Below are positions 42,526 through 49,999 of a stretch of 50,478 bases of DNA, piece by piece. Position 1 is the stretch's first letter. Every line of letters starts with the position of its first letter. The notes under the pieces are model-generated. The model ran no database searches. It was not told the origin of the DNA and saw only the letters and a program-made list of their open reading frames with translations. The translations under genes were made by a program, and so were the position numbers. The stretch is from CAYFRC01 sp050946115 (GTDB lineage Bacteria > Bacillota > Clostridia > Christensenellales > Aristaeellaceae). The stretch is from assembly GCA_050946115.1 (NCBI GenBank), contig JBMNUF010000015.1, positions 1 to 50,478 of the forward strand. Reading direction: 5' to 3'.

Positions 42526-42818
42526 TCTTTTCCACCTTTTTCCCGCATTCGGTCGAGCACCAGCCGATAGCCGCCGCTGCCGTAGTGAAGGCAGCGGTTC
42601 ACGCGCCCTATCGTCGTGGTGCTGATGCCTATCCGCTCGACGATTTTCTGATAACTCGCGCCCTCATCGAGCAGCCGCGCCGCCTCGTAGCGCTGCGCCA
42701 TGTCCTGCAGCTCCTTGATGGTGCACAAATCCTGCAGAAACGCGTAGCATTCATCGGCGGTGCGAAGGCTCATCAGCCCGTCCAGCAGCGCGTCGACCGA
42801 AGCATTTCTCAGCTCCAT
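42522..42818 (-). CDS. YerC/YecD-family TrpR-like regulator (putative histidine repressor)
   Basis: A 98-residue all-helical protein of the TrpR superfamily: LMSLRTADECYAFLQDLCTI, then ELQDMAQRYEAARLLDEGAS and the helix-turn-helix YQKIVERIGISTTTIGRVNRC. The end HYGSGGYRLVLDRM is typical of YerC. It is the first gene of the his operon, coupled to hisZG by an ATGA overlap. Comparative work has proposed YerC-type proteins as his-operon repressors in Firmicutes, and a palindrome in its own promoter fits autoregulation. It would sense histidine; this is inference. Confidence 0.9.
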   Translation of the reverse strand: MELRNASVDALLDGLMSLRTADECYAFLQDLCTIKELQDMAQRYEAARLLDEGASYQKIVERIGISTTTIGRVNRCLHYGSGGYRLVLDRMREKGGKE

Positions 42819-42844
42819 GCGCCGTGCCCCCTCCCCATGCGATT

Positions 42845-42883
42845 TTATGATAGTATATTACCACGGTATCATAATAAAGTCAA
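42845..42883 (-). promoter_or_regulatory. his operon promoter with palindromic operator
   Basis: On the minus strand, TTGACT (42883-42878) and TAATAT (42860-42855) have 17-bp spacing. TTATGATA (42845-42852) and TATCATAA (42867-42874) form a perfect 8-bp inverted repeat with a 14-bp spacer, centred over the promoter spacer and -10. Centre-to-centre distance is 22 bp, two helical turns. It is a strong candidate operator for the TrpR-like regulator encoded just downstream. Confidence 0.75.
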
Positions 42884-42929
42884 GCCCCGCGGCGGTGTTC
42901 ACCGTATTTTAATGAGAAAGGGCGCCGAA

Positions 42930-43091
42930 TCAATCCGCCGCTTCGTAGAGGATGACGCGACATTCTCCGGGGTCGCAATCCGGCGCAAACGAATCACCTA
43001 AACCCAAATGGTGCCCGTCGGGATCGAAAAAGCGCATGGAACGGGGGAATTGCAGGCGTATGGGGTCGCCCAGGCGAGTGCCTTCGGCACA
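42930..43091 (-). pseudogene. C-terminal remnant of a VOC/glyoxalase-superfamily protein
   Basis: A minus-strand frame of about 53 codons reads GTRLGDPIRLQFPRSM, then RFFDPDGHHLGLGDSF, ending VILYEAAD and a TGA. The FFDPDGHHLGLG stretch is the hallmark C-terminal strand of vicinal-oxygen-chelate proteins. An in-frame stop lies directly upstream and no start or N-terminal half is visible, so it is a gene fragment. It lies just upstream of the his promoter. The rest of the gap to 43277 holds no recognisable gene. Confidence 0.6.
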
Positions 43092-43277
43092 TCAGAGCAG
43101 CTGCACGCTTACCCCGGCAATCGATGAATCATAGATTACATTTCTTCGTAGCGTGTCTTTCCGTCCTCTATCATAATCTGACGTGCAGACACTATATAAA
43201 GGCTCAAAAGTGCCGTGCATCGAATGGTATCGGCAGTATGTTAGGACAGGGACAGCATTTCTCCTGCCCGATTGAAT

Positions 43278-44483
43278 CTACGCAATTAAGAATTCCACAT
43301 AGAAAGCGTTAACGCCATTTTTGCTCTCCACCCAGATTCGGCCCCTGTGACTATCTACTATGCTTTGCGCGATGGACAATCCCAGACCAAAGCTGCCATC
43401 TCCCACGCGGGCTTGATCTATGCGATAAAACCTTTGGAATATGTTTTTGAGATCGGATTTGGATATTTCTTCCCCCTCGTTCGACACGTTAAGTAAGCAT
43501 CGACCGTTATGTTTACGCAGAAGAACGGTTGTCTTTCCCGCGCATTTTGAATATTTCTGCGCGTTGTCGAGCAGTATCTCGACTGCTTGCGCAAGCTTTT
43601 CTGCGTCACCATTCACCATGAGTCCATCCTCAATATGAGATTCCAGCATCAGCCCTTTCTCAAAAAACATTGGCTCGAATGGGAGTATAGCGTCCGATAC
43701 GATTTTACTGAAATTAACTCTTGTAAATGCCATTTGCGCCTGCCCACTGTCCATTCGTGCCAGATCAAGCAGTCTTTCTGTCAAACTCCGCATCTTCCTT
43801 GCCATGACGATGATATTGTCCGAAAAACGAAGCTTGTCCTCCGGTGTGTAATCGGAGCTTTGCAGAAGTTCCGCATTGGTGAATATGACGGTTAGCGGTG
43901 TTTTAAGTTCATGCGACGCGTTGGCGATGAACTGACGTTGGTCTTTCCATGCGCGATCCACCGGTTTAACAGCCCATTTCGATAGAAATATGCTTGCAGT
44001 TAGAAATGCCAAAAAGCTAAGAGCGCCGATCGTGTAGCATATTCTCATAAGTCCGCCAAGCATAGCTGCTTCATTCGATGTATCCGCGAACACCACAAAG
44101 TGGCGCGAGGATTTGTCGGCGCGGAAATATCTGAGATTGTAATCGGGTATTACACCCCACGTATCAGAGGATGAGAGAGCCTTTTCGAGAATTTCATCGA
44201 TAAGTGCCTCGTCGGACAGGTCGAAGTTGCCTCCATTGATCGCCGTCGGCTCATTGTTGGAATCGAGCTGTATTACAAAGAAAGGGAGCTTACCATCTCT
44301 GCCGCGATCTGTCGGTCGCTCTTGTCGAAATGGGCCGTTCGCTATTGACCGCATCATGTGGATTGATGCGGTTTCAAAATTCGCTTTTGTAAGGTGAAGA
44401 ACCAATGCGAACATCACGTACAGCAGAAGAAGGACGATGCTCATATTAATGATAACAAACTTAATCCGGAGCTTTTTAATCAC
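43278..44483 (-). CDS. sensor histidine kinase
   Basis: A 401-residue membrane kinase. TM1 about residues 10-30, an extracytoplasmic sensor of about 110 residues, and TM2 about 146-168. The dimerisation/phospho-acceptor site is H191 in ANASHELKTPLTV. The ATPase domain has the N-box EILLDNAQKYSK and G-boxes SFGLGLSIAQSIV. What it senses is unknown. Its start overlaps the end of the response-regulator gene by 8 bases, so the two are translated together. Together they are divergent from a nitroreductase and an exporter and probably control them. Confidence 0.95.
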   Translation of the reverse strand: MIKKLRIKFVIINMSIVLLLLYVMFALVLHLTKANFETASIHMMRSIANGPFRQERPTDRGRDGKLPFFVIQLDSNNEPTAINGGNFDLSDEALIDEILEKALSSSDTWGVIPDYNLRYFRADKSSRHFVVFADTSNEAAMLGGLMRICYTIGALSFLAFLTASIFLSKWAVKPVDRAWKDQRQFIANASHELKTPLTVIFTNAELLQSSDYTPEDKLRFSDNIIVMARKMRSLTERLLDLARMDSGQAQMAFTRVNFSKIVSDAILPFEPMFFEKGLMLESHIEDGLMVNGDAEKLAQAVEILLDNAQKYSKCAGKTTVLLRKHNGRCLLNVSNEGEEISKSDLKNIFQRFYRIDQARVGDGSFGLGLSIAQSIVDSHRGRIWVESKNGVNAFYVEFLIA

Positions 44484-45153
44484 GATTTTCTACCTCCAGA
44501 TGGTAGCCCAACCTGCGTATGGTTTCAATACGCACATTCGAGCCTATGCTATACAGCTTTTTACGAAGAAACCCCACGTACACCTCGACATTATTCTCGA
44601 CTGCGTTCGAGTCGTATCCCCAGACCTTAGACAGAATAATCTCTTTTGATAGATTCTGTGAGGGGGACTGATAAAGAAACCGCATCACGTCGAACTCCTT
44701 AGCCGACAGGCGTACACTGTTTTCTCCGCACACGAGCATACACGAGGCCAGATCGAGAGACGTGTTTCCGAAGGTAAGCTCGTTCACTTGTGCGCCTTGC
44801 CTACGCATCAGGGCGTTAATACAGGCTATGAGCTCTCGCGAGTCGAATGGCTTCGTCAGATAGTAGTCCGCACCCGAGTTCAGCCCTTCTATTCTGTCCT
44901 CCAGCCCGGACTTTGCCGTTAGCATCAGTATTGGAGTAGAGCATCTTTTCAGACGCACTTTTTTAGCAACTTCGTAACCGTTCATCTTGGGCATCATGAC
45001 GTCGAGTATCAGTAGATCGTACACGCCCGTCAGTGCGTAAGCCTCGCCATCGGCTCCATCGTATACACAATCGACGGTAAAGCCCTTACTTTCGAGCAGC
45101 GTTTTTAAGGAATCCGCCAGCATTTTTTCGTCCTCTATGATGAGAATCTTCAT
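44476..45153 (-). CDS. OmpR-family response regulator
   Basis: A 225-residue DNA-binding regulator. Receiver: acidic pocket IIEDEK, phospho-acceptor D51 in LLILDVMMPKMNG, Thr in LMLTAKSG and KPFDSREL. Winged helix: LSAKEFDVMRFLYQSPSQNL and the recognition helix/wing VEVYVGFLRKKL, ending RRLGYHLE. GGAGC precedes the ATG. A TATAAT and 11-bp direct repeats lie in its upstream region, matching sites at the divergent promoter. Confidence 0.96.
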   Translation of the reverse strand: MKILIIEDEKMLADSLKTLLESKGFTVDCVYDGADGEAYALTGVYDLLILDVMMPKMNGYEVAKKVRLKRCSTPILMLTAKSGLEDRIEGLNSGADYYLTKPFDSRELIACINALMRRQGAQVNELTFGNTSLDLASCMLVCGENSVRLSAKEFDVMRFLYQSPSQNLSKEIILSKVWGYDSNAVENNVEVYVGFLRKKLYSIGSNVRIETIRRLGYHLEVENRD

Positions 45154-45174
45154 ACTATCACCAGCTCCTTTTTC

Positions 45175-45325
45175 ATTATACTATATTCCGTTGCTTAAAT
45201 GAAGCTGAAAAACCGTCGCTTGCCCGTAAATACGTATTGTTCACAATTTGTTTCAATCTGCGCGCATGTTTGTTCATACTCGGCAGTTCGTTTTTCAACT
45301 TCTTTTCAGCTTGAAGGTTTAGAAT
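45175..45325. promoter_or_regulatory. divergent control region with paired response-regulator boxes
   Basis: Plus-strand promoter: TTTCAAC (45293-45299) and TTTCAGC (45304-45310), a direct repeat with an 11-bp period, occupy the -35 region of a TAGAAT -10 (45320-45325) that has no good -35 of its own. Minus-strand promoter: TTTCAGC (45210-45204) and TTTAAGC (45199-45193), again 11 bp apart, stand before TATAAT (45180-45175). OmpR/PhoB regulators bind such 11-bp direct repeats, so the response regulator probably activates both transcripts. Confidence 0.65.
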
Positions 45326-45357
45326 ATGGGCATAATCATTTGAAGGAGGAACGAATC

Positions 45358-46056
45358 ATGTCACATTCTAAGGTCACCTGTGCAGTCATTTTAACCATCG
45401 CTATAATGCAGGCGGTGTTTGCCGCTTCGGCGAACGAGGTCATTGACGTTATCCGAGGCAGCAAAACCACGCAGGCGTTCACCCAAGAGGAAGTATCTGA
45501 GGATGATTTGAAGACGATTCTCGAAGTCGGTCTGTCAACCGCGAGCGCTATCAATCAGCAGCCGTGGCACTTTGTCGTTCTTTCAGATACAGAGCTTATG
45601 AATAAACTCGGCGAGATTCCCGCCGGAATGCCTGCCGGGATTCCCTCCGATAGAAAACCCGAAGGGGATTTTGGCGACAATCCGCCTCCCGCAATGCCCG
45701 GTGCACCCACTGATGGAGCGTCTGCGAAGGCTTCGTTAGGCGATTCGCCCGTAGCAATCATACTCTACGCAAATCGTAAATCCATCTCTCCGAACGTCGA
45801 TTTTGATTGCGGTCTTGCGTGCCAGAATATGGTGATTGCCGCAAACTCGCTGGATTACGGTACGAAGATCATATCATCTCCGACGAATGCCTTAAACGGC
45901 GACGATCACGATTCCATATGTGATACCTTGGGAATCGACAGGGATTTATACGCGGTTGCCGTGCTGCTCATCGGCCGGGGCGACGTTTCGGTCGACGGCT
46001 ACTCCGGAGCGACAACGCGCTTTTCCATCGATGAGAAGGTCACGTTCGTAGAGTAA
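45358..46056 (+). CDS. exported nitroreductase-family flavoprotein
   Basis: A 232-residue nitroreductase-fold protein with an N-terminal signal sequence (about 1-23, CAVILTIAIMQAVFAASA). Nitroreductases are FMN enzymes and are usually cytoplasmic. The FMN-binding start VIRGSKTTQAFTQEEV, ASAINQQPWHFVVL and the C-terminal LYAVAVLLIGRGD follow the family. A Pro/Gly/Met-rich insertion (GMPAGIPSDRKPEG to PAMPGAP) interrupts the middle. The ATG at 45358 is chosen for its GAAGGAGG. It is the first gene of an operon with a membrane-fusion protein and a MacB-like exporter, so it may act outside the membrane on a redox-active compound. Confidence 0.88.
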   Translation: MSHSKVTCAVILTIAIMQAVFAASANEVIDVIRGSKTTQAFTQEEVSEDDLKTILEVGLSTASAINQQPWHFVVLSDTELMNKLGEIPAGMPAGIPSDRKPEGDFGDNPPPAMPGAPTDGASAKASLGDSPVAIILYANRKSISPNVDFDCGLACQNMVIAANSLDYGTKIISSPTNALNGDDHDSICDTLGIDRDLYAVAVLLIGRGDVSVDGYSGATTRFSIDEKVTFVE

Positions 46057-46094
46057 CAGGCTTGACAATACGGATTCATTAGGAGGACTACAAA

Positions 46095-47693
46095 GTGAGA
46101 AACAGAAAGAATAAGAGGCTGTCTTGGATTGTGTGGACGATTGTCATTGCAATCACAATAGGAATCGGCGTGCTGGTACTGCTACAGAAACCGGAACGAT
46201 TTGGCGGAATTTCGACAAAGGGCATGATGGATACGCCGCCGCAGGGGGCGACATCGGATCTTGTGCAGGGCGAATACGTAACCGTCGAAAGCGGCGAGCT
46301 AAAAGTTACGGTATACGGCGCGGGCAACCTCACGCCGCAGGAGACGCACTCCGTCTATAACGACAACGAGGGCAAAATCGAATTCGTCGAGGTCGAGACG
46401 GGCGATACCGTCAAAGCCGGAGATATCCTCGTGCGGTTGTCCTCCTCCGACATCGAGACGAATATCTCATCCTACGAGGCGGCGCTTTTCGAGGCACAGG
46501 TGGAACTGAGTAACATTAGGGACTCGGGCGCAAAATACTATGTTTATGCACCCTCGGCGGGTACGCTCAAAACAGTACTCTGCAAAGAAGACGACGATGT
46601 CGCCGCGATTATGAAACAGTACGGCTATCTGGCGATTGTCTCTCGTGATGATAAGATGCGCGTCGAGTTTGAGCCTGCTGACGATCAGATGCTTAAAATC
46701 GGCGATGCGGTCAACGTTTGGGTAGACGATGCGTGCATCACGGGTACCGTCGATCAGACCTTCGGCCTCGGTGCAAACATTGCCGTCACGCTTCCCGACG
46801 ACGACTACGATGTCGGCAAGGAAGTCATGATTACCACCTTGCAGGGGCAAACCGTTGGCAACGGTGTACTCGAGATCAATATGCCGGTTCCCATAACAGC
46901 CATAGGCGGTACGATCGATACCGTGTACTATGCGGAAGGCGATGATGTCGCTTCGGGCGCGAGACTGTTCTACACTACCGGACGGCTTCCCTCCGCCGAG
47001 TTACAATCCGCACTTCTCAAATATGAGGAAGCCCGTACCGCGCTCGATAACGAAAAAGAAAAGCAGGACAGCCTGATTATCCGTGCTCCTATCGACGGTA
47101 TTGTCACCTCGGTCGATGCGTCCAAAGGCGCACGGTTAAACGAGAGCGTGGCACTCGTAACGCTTCAGTCGCAGGATAAGTTCAACGTTGTTGCGACCGT
47201 GGACGAACTTGACATCGTAAACGTTGAGATTGGTCAGACAGTCGATGTGGAGATCGATGCGTACCCGGATGAAGTGTTTATGGGGACGGTGAGGCGCATA
47301 TCAGGCGTGGGAACCGTGGAGGGCGGCGTCGCTACATACGAAGTCACGGTGTCCATTGACGATTCGGCAGGGAAATTGAAAGACGGCATGACGGCTTCAA
47401 TACAGGTGCTTGTCGCCAATAAAATGGACGCAATACTCGTGCCGGTTGAAGCCATTTCCACCTCAAACGGCCAGAAATACGTAACGCTTTCGTCCGGACA
47501 ATCAAAAAACATCACGACGGGGCTTTCTAATAACGACTATGTTGAAGTACTTTCAGGCGTGAGCGAGGGCGACCGGGTACTGGTGACGCGCTCAACGTCA
47601 ACCCAGACTACAACCCCGTTCGGGATGCCCGGCGGTATGGGCGGGGGAATGCCCTCGGGCGGTATGCCTGGTCGCGGCTTCCCCGGAATGTAA
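46095..47693 (+). CDS. HlyD/MacA-like membrane-fusion protein of an ABC exporter
   Basis: A 532-residue periplasmic-adaptor-like protein. One N-terminal membrane anchor (about 9-30). A biotinyl-lipoyl-like domain split by a coiled coil: EGKIEFVEVETGDTVKAGDI and later IIRAPIDGIVTSVDASKGA. Beta-barrel and membrane-proximal domains follow (VDVEIDAYPDEVFMGTVRRI). It ends in a Met/Gly/Pro-rich tail (PGGMGGGMPSGGMPGRG) similar in flavour to the insertion in the upstream nitroreductase. The start is GTG with AGGAGG upstream. In Firmicutes such proteins partner MacB-type ATPase-permeases. Confidence 0.92.
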   Translation: MRNRKNKRLSWIVWTIVIAITIGIGVLVLLQKPERFGGISTKGMMDTPPQGATSDLVQGEYVTVESGELKVTVYGAGNLTPQETHSVYNDNEGKIEFVEVETGDTVKAGDILVRLSSSDIETNISSYEAALFEAQVELSNIRDSGAKYYVYAPSAGTLKTVLCKEDDDVAAIMKQYGYLAIVSRDDKMRVEFEPADDQMLKIGDAVNVWVDDACITGTVDQTFGLGANIAVTLPDDDYDVGKEVMITTLQGQTVGNGVLEINMPVPITAIGGTIDTVYYAEGDDVASGARLFYTTGRLPSAELQSALLKYEEARTALDNEKEKQDSLIIRAPIDGIVTSVDASKGARLNESVALVTLQSQDKFNVVATVDELDIVNVEIGQTVDVEIDAYPDEVFMGTVRRISGVGTVEGGVATYEVTVSIDDSAGKLKDGMTASIQVLVANKMDAILVPVEAISTSNGQKYVTLSSGQSKNITTGLSNNDYVEVLSGVSEGDRVLVTRSTSTQTTTPFGMPGGMGGGMPSGGMPGRGFPGM

Positions 47694-47708
47694 AGGGAGG
47701 GAGTCAAA

Positions 47709-48461
47709 GTGATTGAGTTAACGCACATCGTCAAGCGCTATCAGATGGGTGATGAGAGTATAAGCGCCCTTGACGACGTGGATATGGAGATAGAGAAAGG
47801 TGAATTCGTAGCGGTCATGGGTCCGTCGGGAAGCGGCAAATCGACGCTTATGAACATCGTCGGATGCCTCGATTATGCGGACGAAGGGCAATATCTGCTG
47901 GAAGGGGAGGACGTGCTTGACATGTCTCCCCGGGAGCTTGCCGATATCCGCAACCGCAAAATAGGCTTCATATTCCAACATTTTAATCTCTTGGGCAAGC
48001 TCACGGCATATGAGAACGTGGAACTGCCACTGATCTACCAGGGCGTGCGGGCATCCGAGCGAAAGAAGCTCGTTACCGAGGCTTTGTCGCTTGTGGGGCT
48101 CGAAAATCGCATGAGGCACCGCCCAAATGAGCTTTCGGGCGGCCAGCAGCAGCGCGTAGCCATTGCCCGCGCGGTGTCCACAAAGCCCTCTCTGTTGTTA
48201 GCTGACGAACCGACCGGAAACCTTGACTCTAAATCGGGACATGAGATCATGGCGATGCTCAAGGAACTGAACATGCAGGGAAATACCATCATGCTCATTA
48301 CGCACGACAACGGAATAGCTATGCAGGCTAAGCGAAGGCTGACAATTTACGACGGGCGGATATCGGATTCCGATGTATTTATAAATGCGGCTATCGAATC
48401 AGGCTCTAAGCTTGAGAATACGAACGGCGAGGCAAACGGAGAGGAGGCGGCGGCACAATGA
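47709..48461 (+). CDS. ABC transporter ATP-binding protein, MacB/LolD type
   Basis: A 250-residue ATPase for the exporter. Walker A GPSGSGKST, Q-loop FQHFNLLGKL, signature LSGGQQQRVAIARA, Walker B LLLADEPTGNLD and H-loop ITHDN are all intact. The MxxIVGCLD stretch (MNIVGCLD) after Walker A is typical of the MacB group. The start is GTG with GGGAGG upstream. The C-terminal 25 residues form an acidic, low-complexity tail. The following permease starts in its stop (ATGA). Confidence 0.96.
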   Translation: MIELTHIVKRYQMGDESISALDDVDMEIEKGEFVAVMGPSGSGKSTLMNIVGCLDYADEGQYLLEGEDVLDMSPRELADIRNRKIGFIFQHFNLLGKLTAYENVELPLIYQGVRASERKKLVTEALSLVGLENRMRHRPNELSGGQQQRVAIARAVSTKPSLLLADEPTGNLDSKSGHEIMAMLKELNMQGNTIMLITHDNGIAMQAKRRLTIYDGRISDSDVFINAAIESGSKLENTNGEANGEEAAAQ

Positions 48462-49624
48462 AATTCATTCAAGCGATCAAGATGGCAATCAAAGCCATCG
48501 CGGGCAACAAAATGCGCTCGTTTCTCACGATGCTTGGAGTTATCATCGGCGTTTTTTCGGTGACAGTGCTGACGGCAGTCGGGCAAGGCTCCACCGCCTC
48601 GGTTACCGAGCAGATCACGAGCCTCGGTACGAACATGATTACGGTACAAAATCGCGCCGTCCGACAGGTTCAGTTAAAGCTCGAAAACTTGGAGAAACTT
48701 CGCGGCATAGGCGGTGTCGATTGTGTTTCACCGCAGATTAAAAGCTCCGAAACCCTCAAAGCGAACATCAACACCTATACCGCAACCGTGCAGGGCGTCA
48801 CAGAGGGGTATGACAAGATACGCGGTTATACGGTGCAAAGCGGTCGTTTCATCACTGCTTCTGACGTAGAGAACCGCAGCTACGTTTGCGTGGTGGGTGT
48901 GACCGTCGCCGATGAGCTTTTCAGCCAACGAAACGTCGTCGGTGAAAAGATTCGAATCAACGGTAAGCAGTATACTATTGTCGGCGTTTACACAGAAATG
49001 GGTTCAGATGAAGGCTCTACGCAAGACGAGTGTGCGACCATCCCCTTCACCAACGCCCAGCGCAATTTCCGCAACACCTCCATTTCTATGTTCTTCGCCA
49101 ACGCGACGAGTGAGGACGATGTTGACCGCGCAGTTGAGACGCTTGAAGCTTTCATGCTCGACAGAACAGGGAGTGAGGATTACTTTTCCGTCACCAGTCA
49201 GACGCAGCTTCTCGAAACCATGACGGAGGTCAGCAATACACTCTCTATGATGTTAGCGGGAATCGCTGCCATATCGCTGTTGGTCGGCGGAATCGGGATC
49301 ATGAACATCATTCTCGTCTCGGTTTCGGAAAGAACGCGCGAGATAGGCATCCGTAAGGCCATCGGCGCGCAAAGGCTCGATATCATGTCACAGTTCATCA
49401 TCGAGGCGATTATGCTCTCGCTGTCGGGAGGCATAATCGGCGTGGGACTTGCGTGGGTGACATGTCGGTACATCGCGCCCGCAATCAATGTCAGCATGGT
49501 TATGCAGCCTTTCATTGCCATTCTCGCTTTGGGGTTTTCGGTTTTAATGGGCATCGTATTCGGCTCCTACCCAGCCAACGAAGCCGCAAAACTTCTGCCA
49601 ATTGAGGCGCTGCGCTACGAATAG
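48458..49624 (+). CDS. ABC transporter permease, MacB type
   Basis: A 388-residue permease. TM1 lies near residues 18-42 (MRSFLTMLGVIIGVFSVTVL). A large extracytoplasmic MacB_PCD-like domain follows (about 45-260), then three C-terminal FtsX segments with GGIGIMNIILVSVSERTREI and GIRKAIGAQRLDI. MacB-type systems move their cargo from the outer membrane side by mechanotransmission. Here the adaptor is the HlyD-like protein upstream. It is coupled to the ATPase gene by ATGA. Confidence 0.96.
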   Translation: MKFIQAIKMAIKAIAGNKMRSFLTMLGVIIGVFSVTVLTAVGQGSTASVTEQITSLGTNMITVQNRAVRQVQLKLENLEKLRGIGGVDCVSPQIKSSETLKANINTYTATVQGVTEGYDKIRGYTVQSGRFITASDVENRSYVCVVGVTVADELFSQRNVVGEKIRINGKQYTIVGVYTEMGSDEGSTQDECATIPFTNAQRNFRNTSISMFFANATSEDDVDRAVETLEAFMLDRTGSEDYFSVTSQTQLLETMTEVSNTLSMMLAGIAAISLLVGGIGIMNIILVSVSERTREIGIRKAIGAQRLDIMSQFIIEAIMLSLSGGIIGVGLAWVTCRYIAPAINVSMVMQPFIAILALGFSVLMGIVFGSYPANEAAKLLPIEALRYE

Positions 49625-49651
49625 GCGGATAGAGAATGTAACGAGTCATAA

Positions 49652-49692
49652 GGCAACACCGCACAGAAAATCGCGCCTTGTGCGGTGTTGCC
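49652..49692 (+). terminator. 14-bp hairpin after the exporter operon
   Basis: GGCAACACCGCACA (49652-49665) and TGTGCGGTGTTGCC (49679-49692) pair perfectly around a 13-base loop, 28 bases after the permease stop. There is no T-run. It could be a terminator or a small palindromic repeat of mobile origin. Confidence 0.6.
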
Positions 49693-49719
49693 CTAAACCG
49701 AATATCGCCCATAAAAAGA

Positions 49720-49742
49720 GCGCCCGGAAGGGCGTACTTTTA
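49720..49742 (+). terminator. short rho-independent-like terminator
   Basis: GCGCCC-GGAA-GGGCGT (49720-49735) followed by ACTTTTAT. A second terminator behind the exporter operon, about 100 bases after the stop. The loop GGAA is a stable tetraloop. Confidence 0.6.
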
Positions 49743-49833
49743 TCTCGTCGTTGATGGGGAAACAACCAAGGCGTTCGCGGAATTTGGTGAGTTTTCAAAG
49801 TAAACGCAACATTTTCAGATTAAACGCGACGGG

Positions 49834-49974
49834 GTTGCAATTAGTCTGACAAAGACGGAGAGGGGGCTGTAAAAAAGCTCGGATTTACGACAAAAAGCGC
49901 ACAACAAGAGCCGTTTTGGGCACACCAACTAAGCCCGAACAGATTCAGTATGCATCTGTCAGACTAAACGCAAC
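49834..49974. repeat. inverted IS30-type terminal repeat pair
   Basis: GTTGCAATTAGTCTGACA (49834-49851) and TGTCAGACTAAACGCAAC (49957-49974) are inverted copies matching at 16 of 18 positions, 105 bp apart. The right one lies 25 bp past the IS30 transposase stop and is probably the end of that element. The left one is an extra end. Further short AAACGC(A/G)AC copies occur at about 49802-49810 and 49822-49830. This suggests nested or decayed IS ends. Confidence 0.6.
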
Positions 49975-49999
49975 TATTCATGTTTGTGCCAAACGCTGA

